A DNA stretch of 64,000 nt from Foliamicus sp965115835 (lineage in GTDB: Bacteria; Pseudomonadota; Gammaproteobacteria; Steroidobacterales; Foliamicaceae). Below are positions 52,108-61,136 of the stretch, one piece after another (positions within the stretch are counted from its first letter, which is position 1; every line of letters begins with the position of its first letter). A program made the translations under genes and the position numbers. The stretch lies in contig OZ220471.1 in NCBI GenBank assembly GCA_965115835.1, positions 2,356,001 through 2,420,000 of the forward strand, written 5' to 3'. The notes beneath the pieces were generated by a model. That model made no database searches. It saw only the letters and a program-made list of their open reading frames with translations, and was not told the origin of the DNA.

Positions 52108-53157
52108 GTGGACGCGCACAAGCTACAGCGGCTGCGCGAGCGGTACGCGCAAGCGGACGGCGACCTGAAGGCGGACGCGCCCTTTCGGGAGGCGCTCGAA
52201 CAAATCGCCGGCAGCGACCTGCACCAGAAAAAACCGTACGCGGACCTTCCAACGCTGCTGGACCTGCCCTACCGGGAGGATTGGGAGGGGCTGGACACCG
52301 TCCTGGTTGGCGTGCCCATGGATCTGGGCGTCACCAACCGTCCGGGGGCGCGCTTCGGGCCGCGCGCCCTGCGCGCCATCGAGCGGGTGGGGCCGTACCA
52401 CCCCACCCACAACGTCATTCCCGCCAGGGTGCTGCGATGCGCCGATATTGGCGATGTGCCGTTCCGCTCGCGCTTCAGCCTGGAGAAAAGCATCGAGGAC
52501 ATCGAAGCCTTCTACCGCAGGATCGCCGCTGCGAACCTGACGCCGGTGTCGGCCGGCGGCGACCACTCCATTACCTATCCCATCATGAAGGCCCTGGGCG
52601 CTGAAACCCCCCTGGGGATGGTGCATATCGACGCCCACTGCGACACTGCGGGACCCTACGACGACGAGAAGTTCCATCACGGCGGGCCGTTCCGTCTGGC
52701 CGTGCTGGCCGGGGTGCTGGATCCGGAGCGCTGCGTGCAGATAGGGATTCGGGGCAGCGCCGAGCTGGCTTGGGCGTTCAGTTACGACTCGGGCATGACC
52801 GTGATTCACATGGAGGAGTTTCACGAGCGGGGCGTGGCCGATGTCGTGGCGCTTTGTCGCGAGAAGGTCGGCGGCGGGCCGCTGTACGTGAGCGTCGACG
52901 TGGACGGCATGGACCCGGCCTATGCGCCGGGCACCGGCACGCCCGAGATTGGGGGCCTGACGCCGCTGGAAGTGCAGACCCTGCTTCGGGGGCTGGCCGG
53001 GCTGCCGGTGGCGGGCGGCGATGTGGTGGAAGTGGCCCCGCAATACGACCCCTCGACCAACACGGCCCTTGTGGGCGCAGGCATGATGTTCGAGATCCTC
53101 GGCCTGCTCGCCCATCAGGCGGCAGCCCGGCAGCGGAGAGCAACCCCCGCCCGGTAG
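52108..53157 (+). CDS. Ureohydrolase (agmatinase/guanidinobutyrase family)
   Basis: The 349-residue protein has all manganese ligands of the arginase superfamily: SAGGDHSIT near 150, VHIDAHCDTAG, and SVDVDGMDPAYAPGTGTPE. These enzymes release urea from agmatine, guanidinobutyrate, guanidinopropionate or arginine. The overall pattern is closer to agmatinase and guanidinobutyrase than to arginase, but the specific substrate cannot be fixed. It starts at a GTG (52108), 48 bases after the peptidase. Confidence 0.9.
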   Translation: MDAHKLQRLRERYAQADGDLKADAPFREALEQIAGSDLHQKKPYADLPTLLDLPYREDWEGLDTVLVGVPMDLGVTNRPGARFGPRALRAIERVGPYHPTHNVIPARVLRCADIGDVPFRSRFSLEKSIEDIEAFYRRIAAANLTPVSAGGDHSITYPIMKALGAETPLGMVHIDAHCDTAGPYDDEKFHHGGPFRLAVLAGVLDPERCVQIGIRGSAELAWAFSYDSGMTVIHMEEFHERGVADVVALCREKVGGGPLYVSVDVDGMDPAYAPGTGTPEIGGLTPLEVQTLLRGLAGLPVAGGDVVEVAPQYDPSTNTALVGAGMMFEILGLLAHQAAARQRRATPAR

Positions 53158-53238
53158 CGCCAGCGCGATTGCCACGGGCGATGAGCGTCTTGCCGCCCGG
53201 TTGATCGCGCCGTCCCTGCTTTGGCGGCGCGCGCCCGG

Positions 53239-54108
53239 TCACTTGAAGCGGGTCAAAAGGCTTTCGAGCTCGTCCAGGTTCCGGTAGCGCACTTCGAGCC
53301 GTCCGCCGCGCGCGCCATGGCGGATGCGCACAGGCGCCCCCCAGCGTTCGCTCAGGTCCTGTTCGAGGCGAACCACATTGGGGTCGGGCGGCGGGCGGGA
53401 AGCGGGAGCGCGCGATTCGGCCCGGACCAGACGCTCGGCCTCGCGCACGCTCAGCTGGCGCCGGACGATACGCTGCGCCAGCGCCGCCTGACGAGCCGGG
53501 TTGCCAACAGCAAGCAAGGCGCGCGCATGACCCATGTGCAGCTTGCGCTCCGCCAGCAGGCGCCGGGCGGTGTCGCCCAGTTCCAGCAGCCTGAGGCAGT
53601 TGGTGACCGCCGCGCGCGACAGGCCGATCGCCTCGGCCACTTGCCTGTGCGTGTTGCCCGACATGTCCAGAATGCGGCGCAAGGCTTCGGCAAGCTCGAT
53701 GGCGCTCAGGTCCTCGCGCTGTACGTTCTCCACCAGCGCCGCCATGGCCGCCTCCCGGTCCGTGAGGCTGCGGACCAGCGCAGGAACCCGCTCCAGCCCC
53801 GCGTGCTGGGCGGCGCGCCAGCGACGTTCGCCGGTAACAATTTCATATTGCGCCTCGCCAGCGCTGCCGCCGGAGCTCTCCAGCGGGCGAACCAAAAGCG
53901 GCTGCACCAGACCCTGGACGCGAATGGATTCGGCCAGCTCGGCGATACGATCCGCGTCAATCGTCCGCCGCGGCTGGAAGCGGCCCGCCTGCAACCGATC
54001 CAGGGGCAGTTCCTGAAATTCGCGCGACGAAAGGTCGGAATCGGGTTCGCGGCGGGGCCCTAGCAGGGCCTCCAACCCCCGTCCCAGTCCGCGGTTGGGC
54101 GAGGCCAC
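53239..54108 (-). CDS. parB: Chromosome partitioning protein ParB
   Basis: ParB binds parS and spreads as a CTP-gated clamp. The 289-residue protein opens RGLGRGLEALLG, then the CTP-binding VTGERRWRAAQHAGL and ENVQREDLSAIELAEAL, an HTH (HRQVAEAIGLSRAAVTNCLR) and a C-terminal dimerisation part. It begins at a GTG eight bases after parA. No parS-like palindrome was found by eye in the window. Confidence 0.95.
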   Translation of the reverse strand: MASPNRGLGRGLEALLGPRREPDSDLSSREFQELPLDRLQAGRFQPRRTIDADRIAELAESIRVQGLVQPLLVRPLESSGGSAGEAQYEIVTGERRWRAAQHAGLERVPALVRSLTDREAAMAALVENVQREDLSAIELAEALRRILDMSGNTHRQVAEAIGLSRAAVTNCLRLLELGDTARRLLAERKLHMGHARALLAVGNPARQAALAQRIVRRQLSVREAERLVRAESRAPASRPPPDPNVVRLEQDLSERWGAPVRIRHGARGGRLEVRYRNLDELESLLTRFK

Positions 54109-54116
54109 GGCGGCGC

Positions 54117-54890
54117 TTACTCGCTCAGGCCCCGACGGACCAACTCTCCGGCCAGCGCCGCATAGGCCAGCGCGCCGCTGGCGAGAGGGTCGTGCTGCAG
54201 GATGGGCACGCCAAACCCCGGAGCTTCGGCCAGGCGCACATTACGCGGAATGATGGTGCGAAAAAGCTCGTCGGGAAAATGCTTCTGCAATTGTGCGGAT
54301 ACGTCGCGGGCCAGACGGTTGCGGCCATCGTGCATGGTGCGGATTATGCCGCTTATCTCCAGGTCGGGGTTGGAGCGCGCGCAAAGCTGCTCCACCACGC
54401 CAACCAGCGACGAAAGCCCTTCCAGGGCGAAGTACTCGCACTGAATCGGCACCAGAACGCCTTCCGCCGCAACCAGCGCGTTGAGGGTCAGAACGCTCAG
54501 GCTGGGCGGACAGTCGAACAGGATAGTCTGGTAGTTCGACGAAACCTCCGCAAGCGCATCGCGCAGCCTCAGTTCCCGGCCGCGTTCCAGGTCGAGAAGC
54601 TCCACTTCGGCGGCCGTGAGGCCGGCCGTTGCCGGCAGCAGGTCGAAACCCGCCGACTCGATACGAACCCGGGTCTCGGACGCGGAGGCCTTTCCGGTGA
54701 GGAGATCGTAGGTCGATGCGCCAACCGCGTCGCGGCCCACGCCGCAGCCAGTGGTGGCGTTGGCCTGGGGGTCGAGATCGACCAGCAGGATCCTGCGGCC
54801 CATCTGCGCAAGACAAGCCGCAAGGTTGATGGCCGTGGTGGTCTTGCCCACTCCGCCCTTGCGGTTGGCGATAGCGAACGAACGTTTCAA
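54117..54890 (-). CDS. parA: Chromosome partitioning ATPase ParA
   Basis: The 257-residue ParA/Soj ATPase has the deviant Walker A KGGVGKTT (11-18), LLVDLDPQANAT and FDCPPSLSVLTLNAL. It begins at a TTG (54890) preceded by GGAGG at seven bases, which I accept over the long upstream open frame. Upstream are 73 bases and then the fused OppDF gene, not rsmG as is usual. Confidence 0.94.
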   Translation of the reverse strand: MKRSFAIANRKGGVGKTTTAINLAACLAQMGRRILLVDLDPQANATTGCGVGRDAVGASTYDLLTGKASASETRVRIESAGFDLLPATAGLTAAEVELLDLERGRELRLRDALAEVSSNYQTILFDCPPSLSVLTLNALVAAEGVLVPIQCEYFALEGLSSLVGVVEQLCARSNPDLEISGIIRTMHDGRNRLARDVSAQLQKHFPDELFRTIIPRNVRLAEAPGFGVPILQHDPLASGALAYAALAGELVRRGLSE

Positions 54891-54963
54891 GCGGTCGCCT
54901 CCCCGGCTTCCATTGCACGATCCCGCACGCCCCAGACGCGGCGCTCCCGCATGGCTCGCCGGA

Positions 54964-56772
54964 TCATGCCCGGAAAGGCGCGATGTCTTCCGCCCGGTGG
55001 CAGGCAACCATGCCGCGCTCCAGGCTGCGGAGCGCCGGCGTCTCCTGCCGGCAACGATCGATGACGAACGGGCAGCGGGCCGAAAACGCGCAACCGGGAG
55101 GGACATTCAGGGGCGAAGGCGGCTCGCCTTGCAGCGGCTCGCGCTTGCGTGAGCGCTCCACCTGCGGGTCGGGTATCGGAGCGGCTTCGATCAGCGCCCG
55201 GGTGTAGGGATGCATGGGCCTGCTGTACAAATGTTCGCTGCGGGCGACTTCCATCATGCGGCCGAGGTACATCACCACGACCCGGTGGCTGATCTGCCGC
55301 ACCACCGCAAGGTCGTGGGCGATGAACACCAGCGCCAGGCCCAGCTCGTCCTGAAGCTCCATGAGCAGGCCCACGATCTGCGCGCGGATGGACACATCCA
55401 GGGCGCTGACCGCTTCGTCGCAAATCACCACGGCAGGGTCCGGCGCGAGCGCCCGCGCGATGCCGATACGCTGGCACTGCCCCCCGGAAAACTCGTGCGG
55501 ATAGCGCTCCAGCTGACCGTCTCTCAGACCCACCCGCTCAAGCATCCCAACCACCCGCTTTTCGCGTTCGCCGCGCGACAGGTCCCGGCGACAGGCGTTC
55601 AGCGGTTCGGCGACGATCTGGCGAGCCGTCATCCTCGGATTGAGCGATGCGAGCGGATCCTGAAACACCATCTGCATGTTGCGGCGCACATCCTTCCACG
55701 CCCTCTTGTCGGCTTGTTCAAGGTTCCGCCCCAGCAGCGTGATCCGTCCGGCGCGGGCAGGAACCAGTCCGATCACGGCGCGGGCCAGGGAAGACTTGCC
55801 GCAACCGGACTCGCCCACCACACCCAGCGTTTCTCCCCGCGAGATGGCGAACGCGCCCGAGTTGACTGCCGTAAGCGAGGGAACGGGCGCCAGCCACCCG
55901 GAGCGCTTCAGCGAATACACCACGTCCAGGCCATCCACCTCCAGAGCGGGCGCGCCCGTGTCTCGCCCGGAGGGGCGCGGGCGGGCGTCGCGATCCAGCC
56001 GGGGGACCGCCGCAAGCAGACGCCGGGTGTAGGGGTGCGAGGGCTTTGCGTACACCGCCTCGACTGCGCCTCGCTCCACGCATTCGCCGTTCTGCATGAC
56101 CAGCACCTCGTCGCAAAAGCCGGCCACGATGCCAAGATCATGGGTGATGAAAATGATCGCAGCGTTGAGGTCGCGCCGCAACTCCCGCATCAGCATGAGA
56201 ATCTGCGCCTGCACCGTAACGTCCAGCGCCGTGGTGGGCTCGTCGGCAATCAGCAGGGACGGCTTGCACAGGAGCGCCGTGGCTATGGTGACGCGCTGGC
56301 GCATGCCGCCGGACAACTCATGCGGCCAGGCGTCGAGACGCTTCCCGGCATCAGGGATCCGCACCGCTTCCAGAAGCGCTTCGCAGCGCCCGAGCGCCTG
56401 GCGGCGGCTCATGCCCTCGTGTCGTTCCAGGACCTGCGCCATCTGCGCGCCGATTTTCAGATAGGGGTTCAGCGAGGTCATCGGATCCTGGAAAATCATG
56501 GCGATGCGATTCCCCCGAATGCCGCGCAACTCCCGGTCCGGCATCCCGATCAACTCACGGCCCTCGAAGCGCGCGCTGCCCGTTGCGCGCCCGTTGTCGG
56601 CCAGCAACCCCATCAGACCCAGCACCGTCTGGCTCTTGCCGGAGCCGGACTCGCCCACAACCCCCAGCGTCCTGCCCGCCTGAAGGTCGAACCCGATCCC
56701 CCGGACCGCCTGCACTCCGCCGCCGGGAGTGCGGAAGTCGACGCTGAGGTCGCGTACCGAAATGAGCGGCAT
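54964..56772 (-). CDS. Fused oligopeptide ABC transporter ATPase (OppD-OppF)
   Basis: The 602-residue protein joins two ABC ATPase halves. The first (about 1-265) has Walker A GESGSGKS, signature ELSGGMRQRV and Walker B LLIADEPTTALD. The second (about 285-600) has GESGCGKS, FSGGQCQRIG and VVICDEAVSALD. The C-terminal cysteine-rich tail (PPGCAFSARCPF, IDRCRQETP) is the oligopeptide-binding-transport ATPase signature (oligo_HPY). The ATG at 56772 is used. It follows oppC by one base and powers the OppBC channel. Confidence 0.93.
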   Translation of the reverse strand: MPLISVRDLSVDFRTPGGGVQAVRGIGFDLQAGRTLGVVGESGSGKSQTVLGLMGLLADNGRATGSARFEGRELIGMPDRELRGIRGNRIAMIFQDPMTSLNPYLKIGAQMAQVLERHEGMSRRQALGRCEALLEAVRIPDAGKRLDAWPHELSGGMRQRVTIATALLCKPSLLIADEPTTALDVTVQAQILMLMRELRRDLNAAIIFITHDLGIVAGFCDEVLVMQNGECVERGAVEAVYAKPSHPYTRRLLAAVPRLDRDARPRPSGRDTGAPALEVDGLDVVYSLKRSGWLAPVPSLTAVNSGAFAISRGETLGVVGESGCGKSSLARAVIGLVPARAGRITLLGRNLEQADKRAWKDVRRNMQMVFQDPLASLNPRMTARQIVAEPLNACRRDLSRGEREKRVVGMLERVGLRDGQLERYPHEFSGGQCQRIGIARALAPDPAVVICDEAVSALDVSIRAQIVGLLMELQDELGLALVFIAHDLAVVRQISHRVVVMYLGRMMEVARSEHLYSRPMHPYTRALIEAAPIPDPQVERSRKREPLQGEPPSPLNVPPGCAFSARCPFVIDRCRQETPALRSLERGMVACHRAEDIAPFRA

Positions 56773-56773
56773 G

Positions 56774-57676
56774 TCAGCCGCTCCGATCGCGCGGGTCCAG
56801 CGCGTCACGCAGCCCGTCGCCGATGAAGTTGCAGCAGAACAGGGTGGCGGCCAAAAAGCCGGCGGGAAAGATCAGCGTCCACGGAGCGTTTTCGAGCTCC
56901 TTGGCGCCCTCGTTGACCAGCGCGCCCCAGGAGGTCATGGGTTCCTGCACCCCCAGCCCCAGGAAACTCAAAAACGACTCCACCAGGATCACCTGCGGAA
57001 TGGTGAGCGTGACGTACACCACAACCACGCCAAACAGATTGGGAACGATATGCCGGCGGATAATCCCGGGCGTGGAGGCGCCGGCGACCCGGGCGGCCTC
57101 CACGAATTCCCGGCGCTTGATGCTGAGCGTCTGGCCGCGCACGATGCGCGCCATGTCCAGCCAGTTGATCGCGCCGATGGCCACGAAGATCAGCGCGATG
57201 TTGCGACCGAAAAGGACCATCAGCAGGATCACCAGAAACATGAAGGGCATGGCGTAGAGGATATCGACAATGCGCATCATCACCTGGTCCGCCCGCCCTC
57301 CCAGATAGCCGGCGAGCGCGCCGTAGCCGACGCCGATGAGCAGGCTCACCGCGGTCGCCACAAGCCCCACCATCAGGGAGATCCGTCCTCCCGTGAGGGT
57401 GCGCACGAACAGGTCCCGGCCCAGATCGTCGGTGCCGAAGAAATGCCAGCCCTCGAGCGAGGGCGGAACGGACACGCGATCCCAATCCAGATAATCGAAC
57501 TCCACGGGGGTCAGCAGCGGACCGAACACACACAGGACGGCGACCGCAGTCAGGATGGCGGCGGCGGTCATGGCCGCCCGGTTGCGGCGCAGCGCCCGCC
57601 ACGCATCGCTCCACAGGCCGTGGCCGGCGTCAGCTGCCTGCCGGATCGCCGCGCGGTTCCTGCCGGTCTTTCTCAC
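56774..57676 (-). CDS. oppC: Oligopeptide ABC transporter permease (OppC-like)
   Basis: The 300-residue permease has six transmembrane segments. The binding-protein-dependent transport signature is EAARVAGASTPGIIRRHIVP near residue 210, and FFGTDDLGRDLFVRTLTGGR near 80 is typical of OppC/DppC. It begins at a GTG. It lies 16 bases after oppB. Confidence 0.93.
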   Translation of the reverse strand: MRKTGRNRAAIRQAADAGHGLWSDAWRALRRNRAAMTAAAILTAVAVLCVFGPLLTPVEFDYLDWDRVSVPPSLEGWHFFGTDDLGRDLFVRTLTGGRISLMVGLVATAVSLLIGVGYGALAGYLGGRADQVMMRIVDILYAMPFMFLVILLMVLFGRNIALIFVAIGAINWLDMARIVRGQTLSIKRREFVEAARVAGASTPGIIRRHIVPNLFGVVVVYVTLTIPQVILVESFLSFLGLGVQEPMTSWGALVNEGAKELENAPWTLIFPAGFLAATLFCCNFIGDGLRDALDPRDRSG

Positions 57677-57692
57677 GGCGGCAAAACGGCGC

Positions 57693-58631
57693 TCAGGCGC
57701 GCTGGCGGACCCTGGGGTCCAGCAGGCCGTAGCAGATGTCCACCAGGAAGTTGAACAGCATGATCAGCACTCCGTAGAAAACCACAACGCCCATCACCAG
57801 CGTGTAATCGCGGTTCAGCGCCCCCTGCACGAAGTAGCGCCCCAGACCGGGCACGCCGAATATCTGCTCGATCACCACCGAGCCCGTGATAACCGCTGCG
57901 GTGGCTGGCCCCAGATAGGAAAGCACGGGCAGCAGGCCGGGCTTGAGCGCGTGCCGCAGCAGGATGACGGACGGCGCCAGACCCTGTGCCCGCGCCGTCC
58001 GTATGAAATTGCTGCGCAGCACCTCGATGAGGCTGCCCCGCGCAAGCCGGGCAATGTAGGCGATCTGCGGCAAGGCCAGGGCAATCACCGGCATCGCCAT
58101 GTTCGGCAATCGCTGCAACAGCCCCCCCGCAGGCCAGCCGCCGGCCGGCAACCAGTCCAGATGCACCGCGAACACCAGGATCAGGAGCGGCCCGACCACG
58201 AAATTGGGTATGGAGATTCCGGTCATGCTGGCGGCCATCACCGCGTGGTCGGAAAAGCGGTTCTGGCGCAGGGCGGCCCAGGCGCCGGCGGTCACGCCCA
58301 CAATCAGGGCCAGCAGCATGGCGCAGGCGCCGAGTTGCAGCGAGACCGGGAAACCGCCCCGGATCAGTTCGGTAACTGTGCGGTCGGTGTACTGAAAGGA
58401 GGGCCCGAAGTCGCCCTGCGCCAGACTCCAGAGATAGCGGCCCAGTTGCTGGACCAGCGGTTCGTCGAGATGATAGGCCGCGCGGATCTTGGCCTCGATT
58501 TCCGGGTGCAGGTTCTTTTCGGAGTCGAACGGGCCGCCAGGCGCGGCGCGAATCATGAAGAACGTAAGCGCGATCAGGATCAGCAGCGTGGGAATCGCCG
58601 CCAGCACGCGCTTTGCCGCATAGCGAAACAT
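57693..58631 (-). CDS. oppB: Oligopeptide ABC transporter permease (OppB-like)
   Basis: The 312-residue permease has MFRYAAKRVLAAIPTLL at the start, six transmembrane segments and the EAA-type loop RTARAQGLAPSVILLRHALK. The GDFGPSFQYTDRTV stretch is typical of OppB. Two in-frame ATGs lie four codons upstream; none has a clear ribosome site. Confidence 0.93.
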   Translation of the reverse strand: MFRYAAKRVLAAIPTLLILIALTFFMIRAAPGGPFDSEKNLHPEIEAKIRAAYHLDEPLVQQLGRYLWSLAQGDFGPSFQYTDRTVTELIRGGFPVSLQLGACAMLLALIVGVTAGAWAALRQNRFSDHAVMAASMTGISIPNFVVGPLLILVFAVHLDWLPAGGWPAGGLLQRLPNMAMPVIALALPQIAYIARLARGSLIEVLRSNFIRTARAQGLAPSVILLRHALKPGLLPVLSYLGPATAAVITGSVVIEQIFGVPGLGRYFVQGALNRDYTLVMGVVVFYGVLIMLFNFLVDICYGLLDPRVRQRA

Positions 58632-58683
58632 GGGTGGCATCATAACCGCGAGCGTCGCGCCCCGGCGGGTTCGCCCGAAGGCT

Positions 58684-60309
58684 TCAGTCGCCGACCTCCG
58701 ACCAGCGCAGCCGCCGGCTGAGGCGCGCCGGCAGGATCCGCTCCATGCCCGTCAGGATCGACGCCAGCGCCACAAACGTCACGATCATCCGTTGCGGGCT
58801 GGCGTAGACAAGCGGCGCAAACGCGACGATCAGGACGCCAAGCGCCCCCAGGCCGAGCGATATCAAGAACAAGAACACTCCCTCACGCCTCGAGTTGGGA
58901 GGAACCGTAAAGGGCAGTTGCGGACGCGCATACTGCGAAATCTGCAGGGCCAGGACGCCCGCACCGCCCAGCAGGGCCGCATGGACCAGTCCGTGCCAGA
59001 CCTCCTCGAACAGCCACACGAAGACGGCCCCCGCCAGAATCAGGCAGGGAACGAAGAACAACAGCGTGATGAAGCGGCGGGCATCGGCGGCCAGGGCGGC
59101 CCGGTCCACGGGGCCGGCGAAGAAGATCCAGCCGGCCCGCCAGGAATCGCTGGAGTACAGTTGCGCGAACACAATCGAGGGCAAGAGCAGCAAGCCCAGG
59201 TGAATCCCCAACAGCGACCATGGGCGCGCGCCAGACACGAAGGGATCCGCCGGCCCCCGCAGCCACAAAAGCGGGGGGACGGCATAAAAGGCGAACAGCG
59301 GAAGAAGGGTGAGCACACCCATCCGGAAGCGCAGGTCGTGGCGAAACTGCCCGCGTATCAATGCGCCCGCCACACCGAGCCTTGGCCTCGCCGCCGCCAG
59401 TCCGGCGCGCTTACTCCTGCCGGCGTCCTTCCGCTCCCGGGTCTTGAGGGCGGCGCCGAGATTCTGTGCAGAGGCTAAAGACAACTTGTCGCGCGCAAGC
59501 CACGCGGTTGCGCAACAGCAGGCGAGCACCCCGAAAAGGCCGATCCACTCCGCAGGCCCTGTTTGGCCCGAAATCAGGCTGGCGAACCCGGCGAACCCGA
59601 CAAGGGGCACGGCCAGCACCCAGCCCTCCGGCGCCAGATCGGCGACTCCCTCGAGAAACGAACCGGAACCGCCCGACAGAAACCCGAAAGAGAAGAAAGC
59701 GACGGCCAGCAGAAGCTGCAAACCGGTCAACAGGCGATACAAGCCCCGGCCGCCCACCTTGCTGACCAGGGCGCCATAGACGCCGATCAAGCCCAGCACG
59801 ATGCTCGCAACCAGCAAGGCGGCCGCCAGGGCCAGACCGGCGGCCGCAAGCCAGCCGAAGCGAACGCCGCAGACCAGCACGCTGGGCAAGGCAAGCAGCG
59901 CGCCCACAAGTCCCTGGTGAGCCAGGGTGACGGTCAGCCGGGCCACCAGATAGGTTCTGGAGTTCACGGGCCGGTGCCCCATGACCTCGTAATCCACAGA
60001 AGAGACCGCAACGGCCTGGAAGTTCATGAGCAGCAGGAAGAAAACGGCGAGCCCGGTCACCGAGAGCGCAATCAGGCAGGCATGAAAGGGAGTGGTCTGG
60101 GACAGGGTGAAAAACCCCGTCAGGAGGCCGAACACGCCCAGTGCAACCCGCATGATCCATGACAAGAGCCGCGGGTTCCTGCCCTGCCGGGTAATCTGCT
60201 CGGTGTTCTGGGCGGTTCGGAAGCCCACCTTGATCAGCGGGCGGACCAGCCCGCGCCACTGACCGTAGTCCCCGCCCGCCGCCACGATCACCGCGCGCAT
60301 GGCGTTCAT
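58684..60309 (-). CDS. ABC-2 type permease, large
   Basis: The 541-residue protein has about 10 to 12 hydrophobic segments in two halves separated by a charged linker (KTRERKDAGRSKRAGL). It starts at an ATG overlapping the stop of the upstream ATPase gene (ATGA), so the pair works together as an exporter or as a membrane-embedded efflux system. The substrate is unknown. Its place between oppA and oppB genes is unusual. Confidence 0.8.
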   Translation of the reverse strand: MNAMRAVIVAAGGDYGQWRGLVRPLIKVGFRTAQNTEQITRQGRNPRLLSWIMRVALGVFGLLTGFFTLSQTTPFHACLIALSVTGLAVFFLLLMNFQAVAVSSVDYEVMGHRPVNSRTYLVARLTVTLAHQGLVGALLALPSVLVCGVRFGWLAAAGLALAAALLVASIVLGLIGVYGALVSKVGGRGLYRLLTGLQLLLAVAFFSFGFLSGGSGSFLEGVADLAPEGWVLAVPLVGFAGFASLISGQTGPAEWIGLFGVLACCCATAWLARDKLSLASAQNLGAALKTRERKDAGRSKRAGLAAARPRLGVAGALIRGQFRHDLRFRMGVLTLLPLFAFYAVPPLLWLRGPADPFVSGARPWSLLGIHLGLLLLPSIVFAQLYSSDSWRAGWIFFAGPVDRAALAADARRFITLLFFVPCLILAGAVFVWLFEEVWHGLVHAALLGGAGVLALQISQYARPQLPFTVPPNSRREGVFLFLISLGLGALGVLIVAFAPLVYASPQRMIVTFVALASILTGMERILPARLSRRLRWSEVGD

Positions 60310-61076
60310 TGCAGCGCCACCAGAAGTTCGCGCGCCACGGTCTCGCTGTCGCGCACGCCGGTGAGCTGCACAAAGGCCTCCTCGAGCGTCCCGGCGCCGT
60401 GACGGGCGGCAATCTGCTCTGGAGCGCCCTCGGCCACCAGCCGACCCTTGTGAATGATGACGACCCGGGTGCAGACGCGCTCGATGACATCCAGGATATG
60501 CGAGCAGAACAGGATCGCGCGACCCTGCCCGGCAAGCTCGCGAAGCAGGGTCTTGACCACCAGTGCGGCGTTGGGGTCCAGGCCGTCGAGGGGTTCGTCC
60601 AGAAACAGCGCCTGCGGGTTGCCGAGCAGCGCGGAGGTGATCAAAACCTTCTGCTTCATCCCTTTCGAGAAACCGCTGAGCAATCGGTCTTTGGCGTCGA
60701 GGATGCCGAACAGCTCCAGGAAGCGCTTGATCCGCCGGTCGGTGTCCGCGGGCGGGATGCCGTGGATACTGCCGATCATGCGCAGGAACTCCGCGGCGGT
60801 GAGCGATTCGTAGAGCGCCCCGGCCTCGGGCACGTAGCCCAGGCAGCGCTTGGCGGCAAGGGGATCGTCCGCCAGATCGATACCGCAAATGCTGGCCGCC
60901 CCGGACGCCGGCCGGATCATGCCCGTGAGCATCTTGACGGTGGTGGTCTTGCCGGCGCCGTTCGGCCCGAGAAAGCCCAGGATTTCCCCCGGCGCCACGG
61001 TCAGGTCCAGCCGGTCCACGGCGACCAGCTCGCCGAACCGCTTCGTCAGCCCTCTCGCTTCAATTTTTCCAGCCAA
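60306..61076 (-). CDS. ABC transporter ATP-binding protein (ABC-2 type)
   Basis: The 256-residue ATPase has Walker A GPNGAGKTTT, signature GFSKGMKQKVLI and Walker B ALFLDEPLDGLDP. Its start is a TTG (61076) with GGGAGG seven bases upstream. It pairs with the large ABC-2 permease downstream by a four-base overlap. Function of the pair is unknown. Confidence 0.9.
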   Translation of the reverse strand: MAGKIEARGLTKRFGELVAVDRLDLTVAPGEILGFLGPNGAGKTTTVKMLTGMIRPASGAASICGIDLADDPLAAKRCLGYVPEAGALYESLTAAEFLRMIGSIHGIPPADTDRRIKRFLELFGILDAKDRLLSGFSKGMKQKVLITSALLGNPQALFLDEPLDGLDPNAALVVKTLLRELAGQGRAILFCSHILDVIERVCTRVVIIHKGRLVAEGAPEQIAARHGAGTLEEAFVQLTGVRDSETVARELLVALQ

Positions 61077-61136
61077 GCCACAGCCTCCCTCTCATTGCTG
61101 CACGCACGGCAATCCCTTTTGGTTGTTGTTGGCGCG

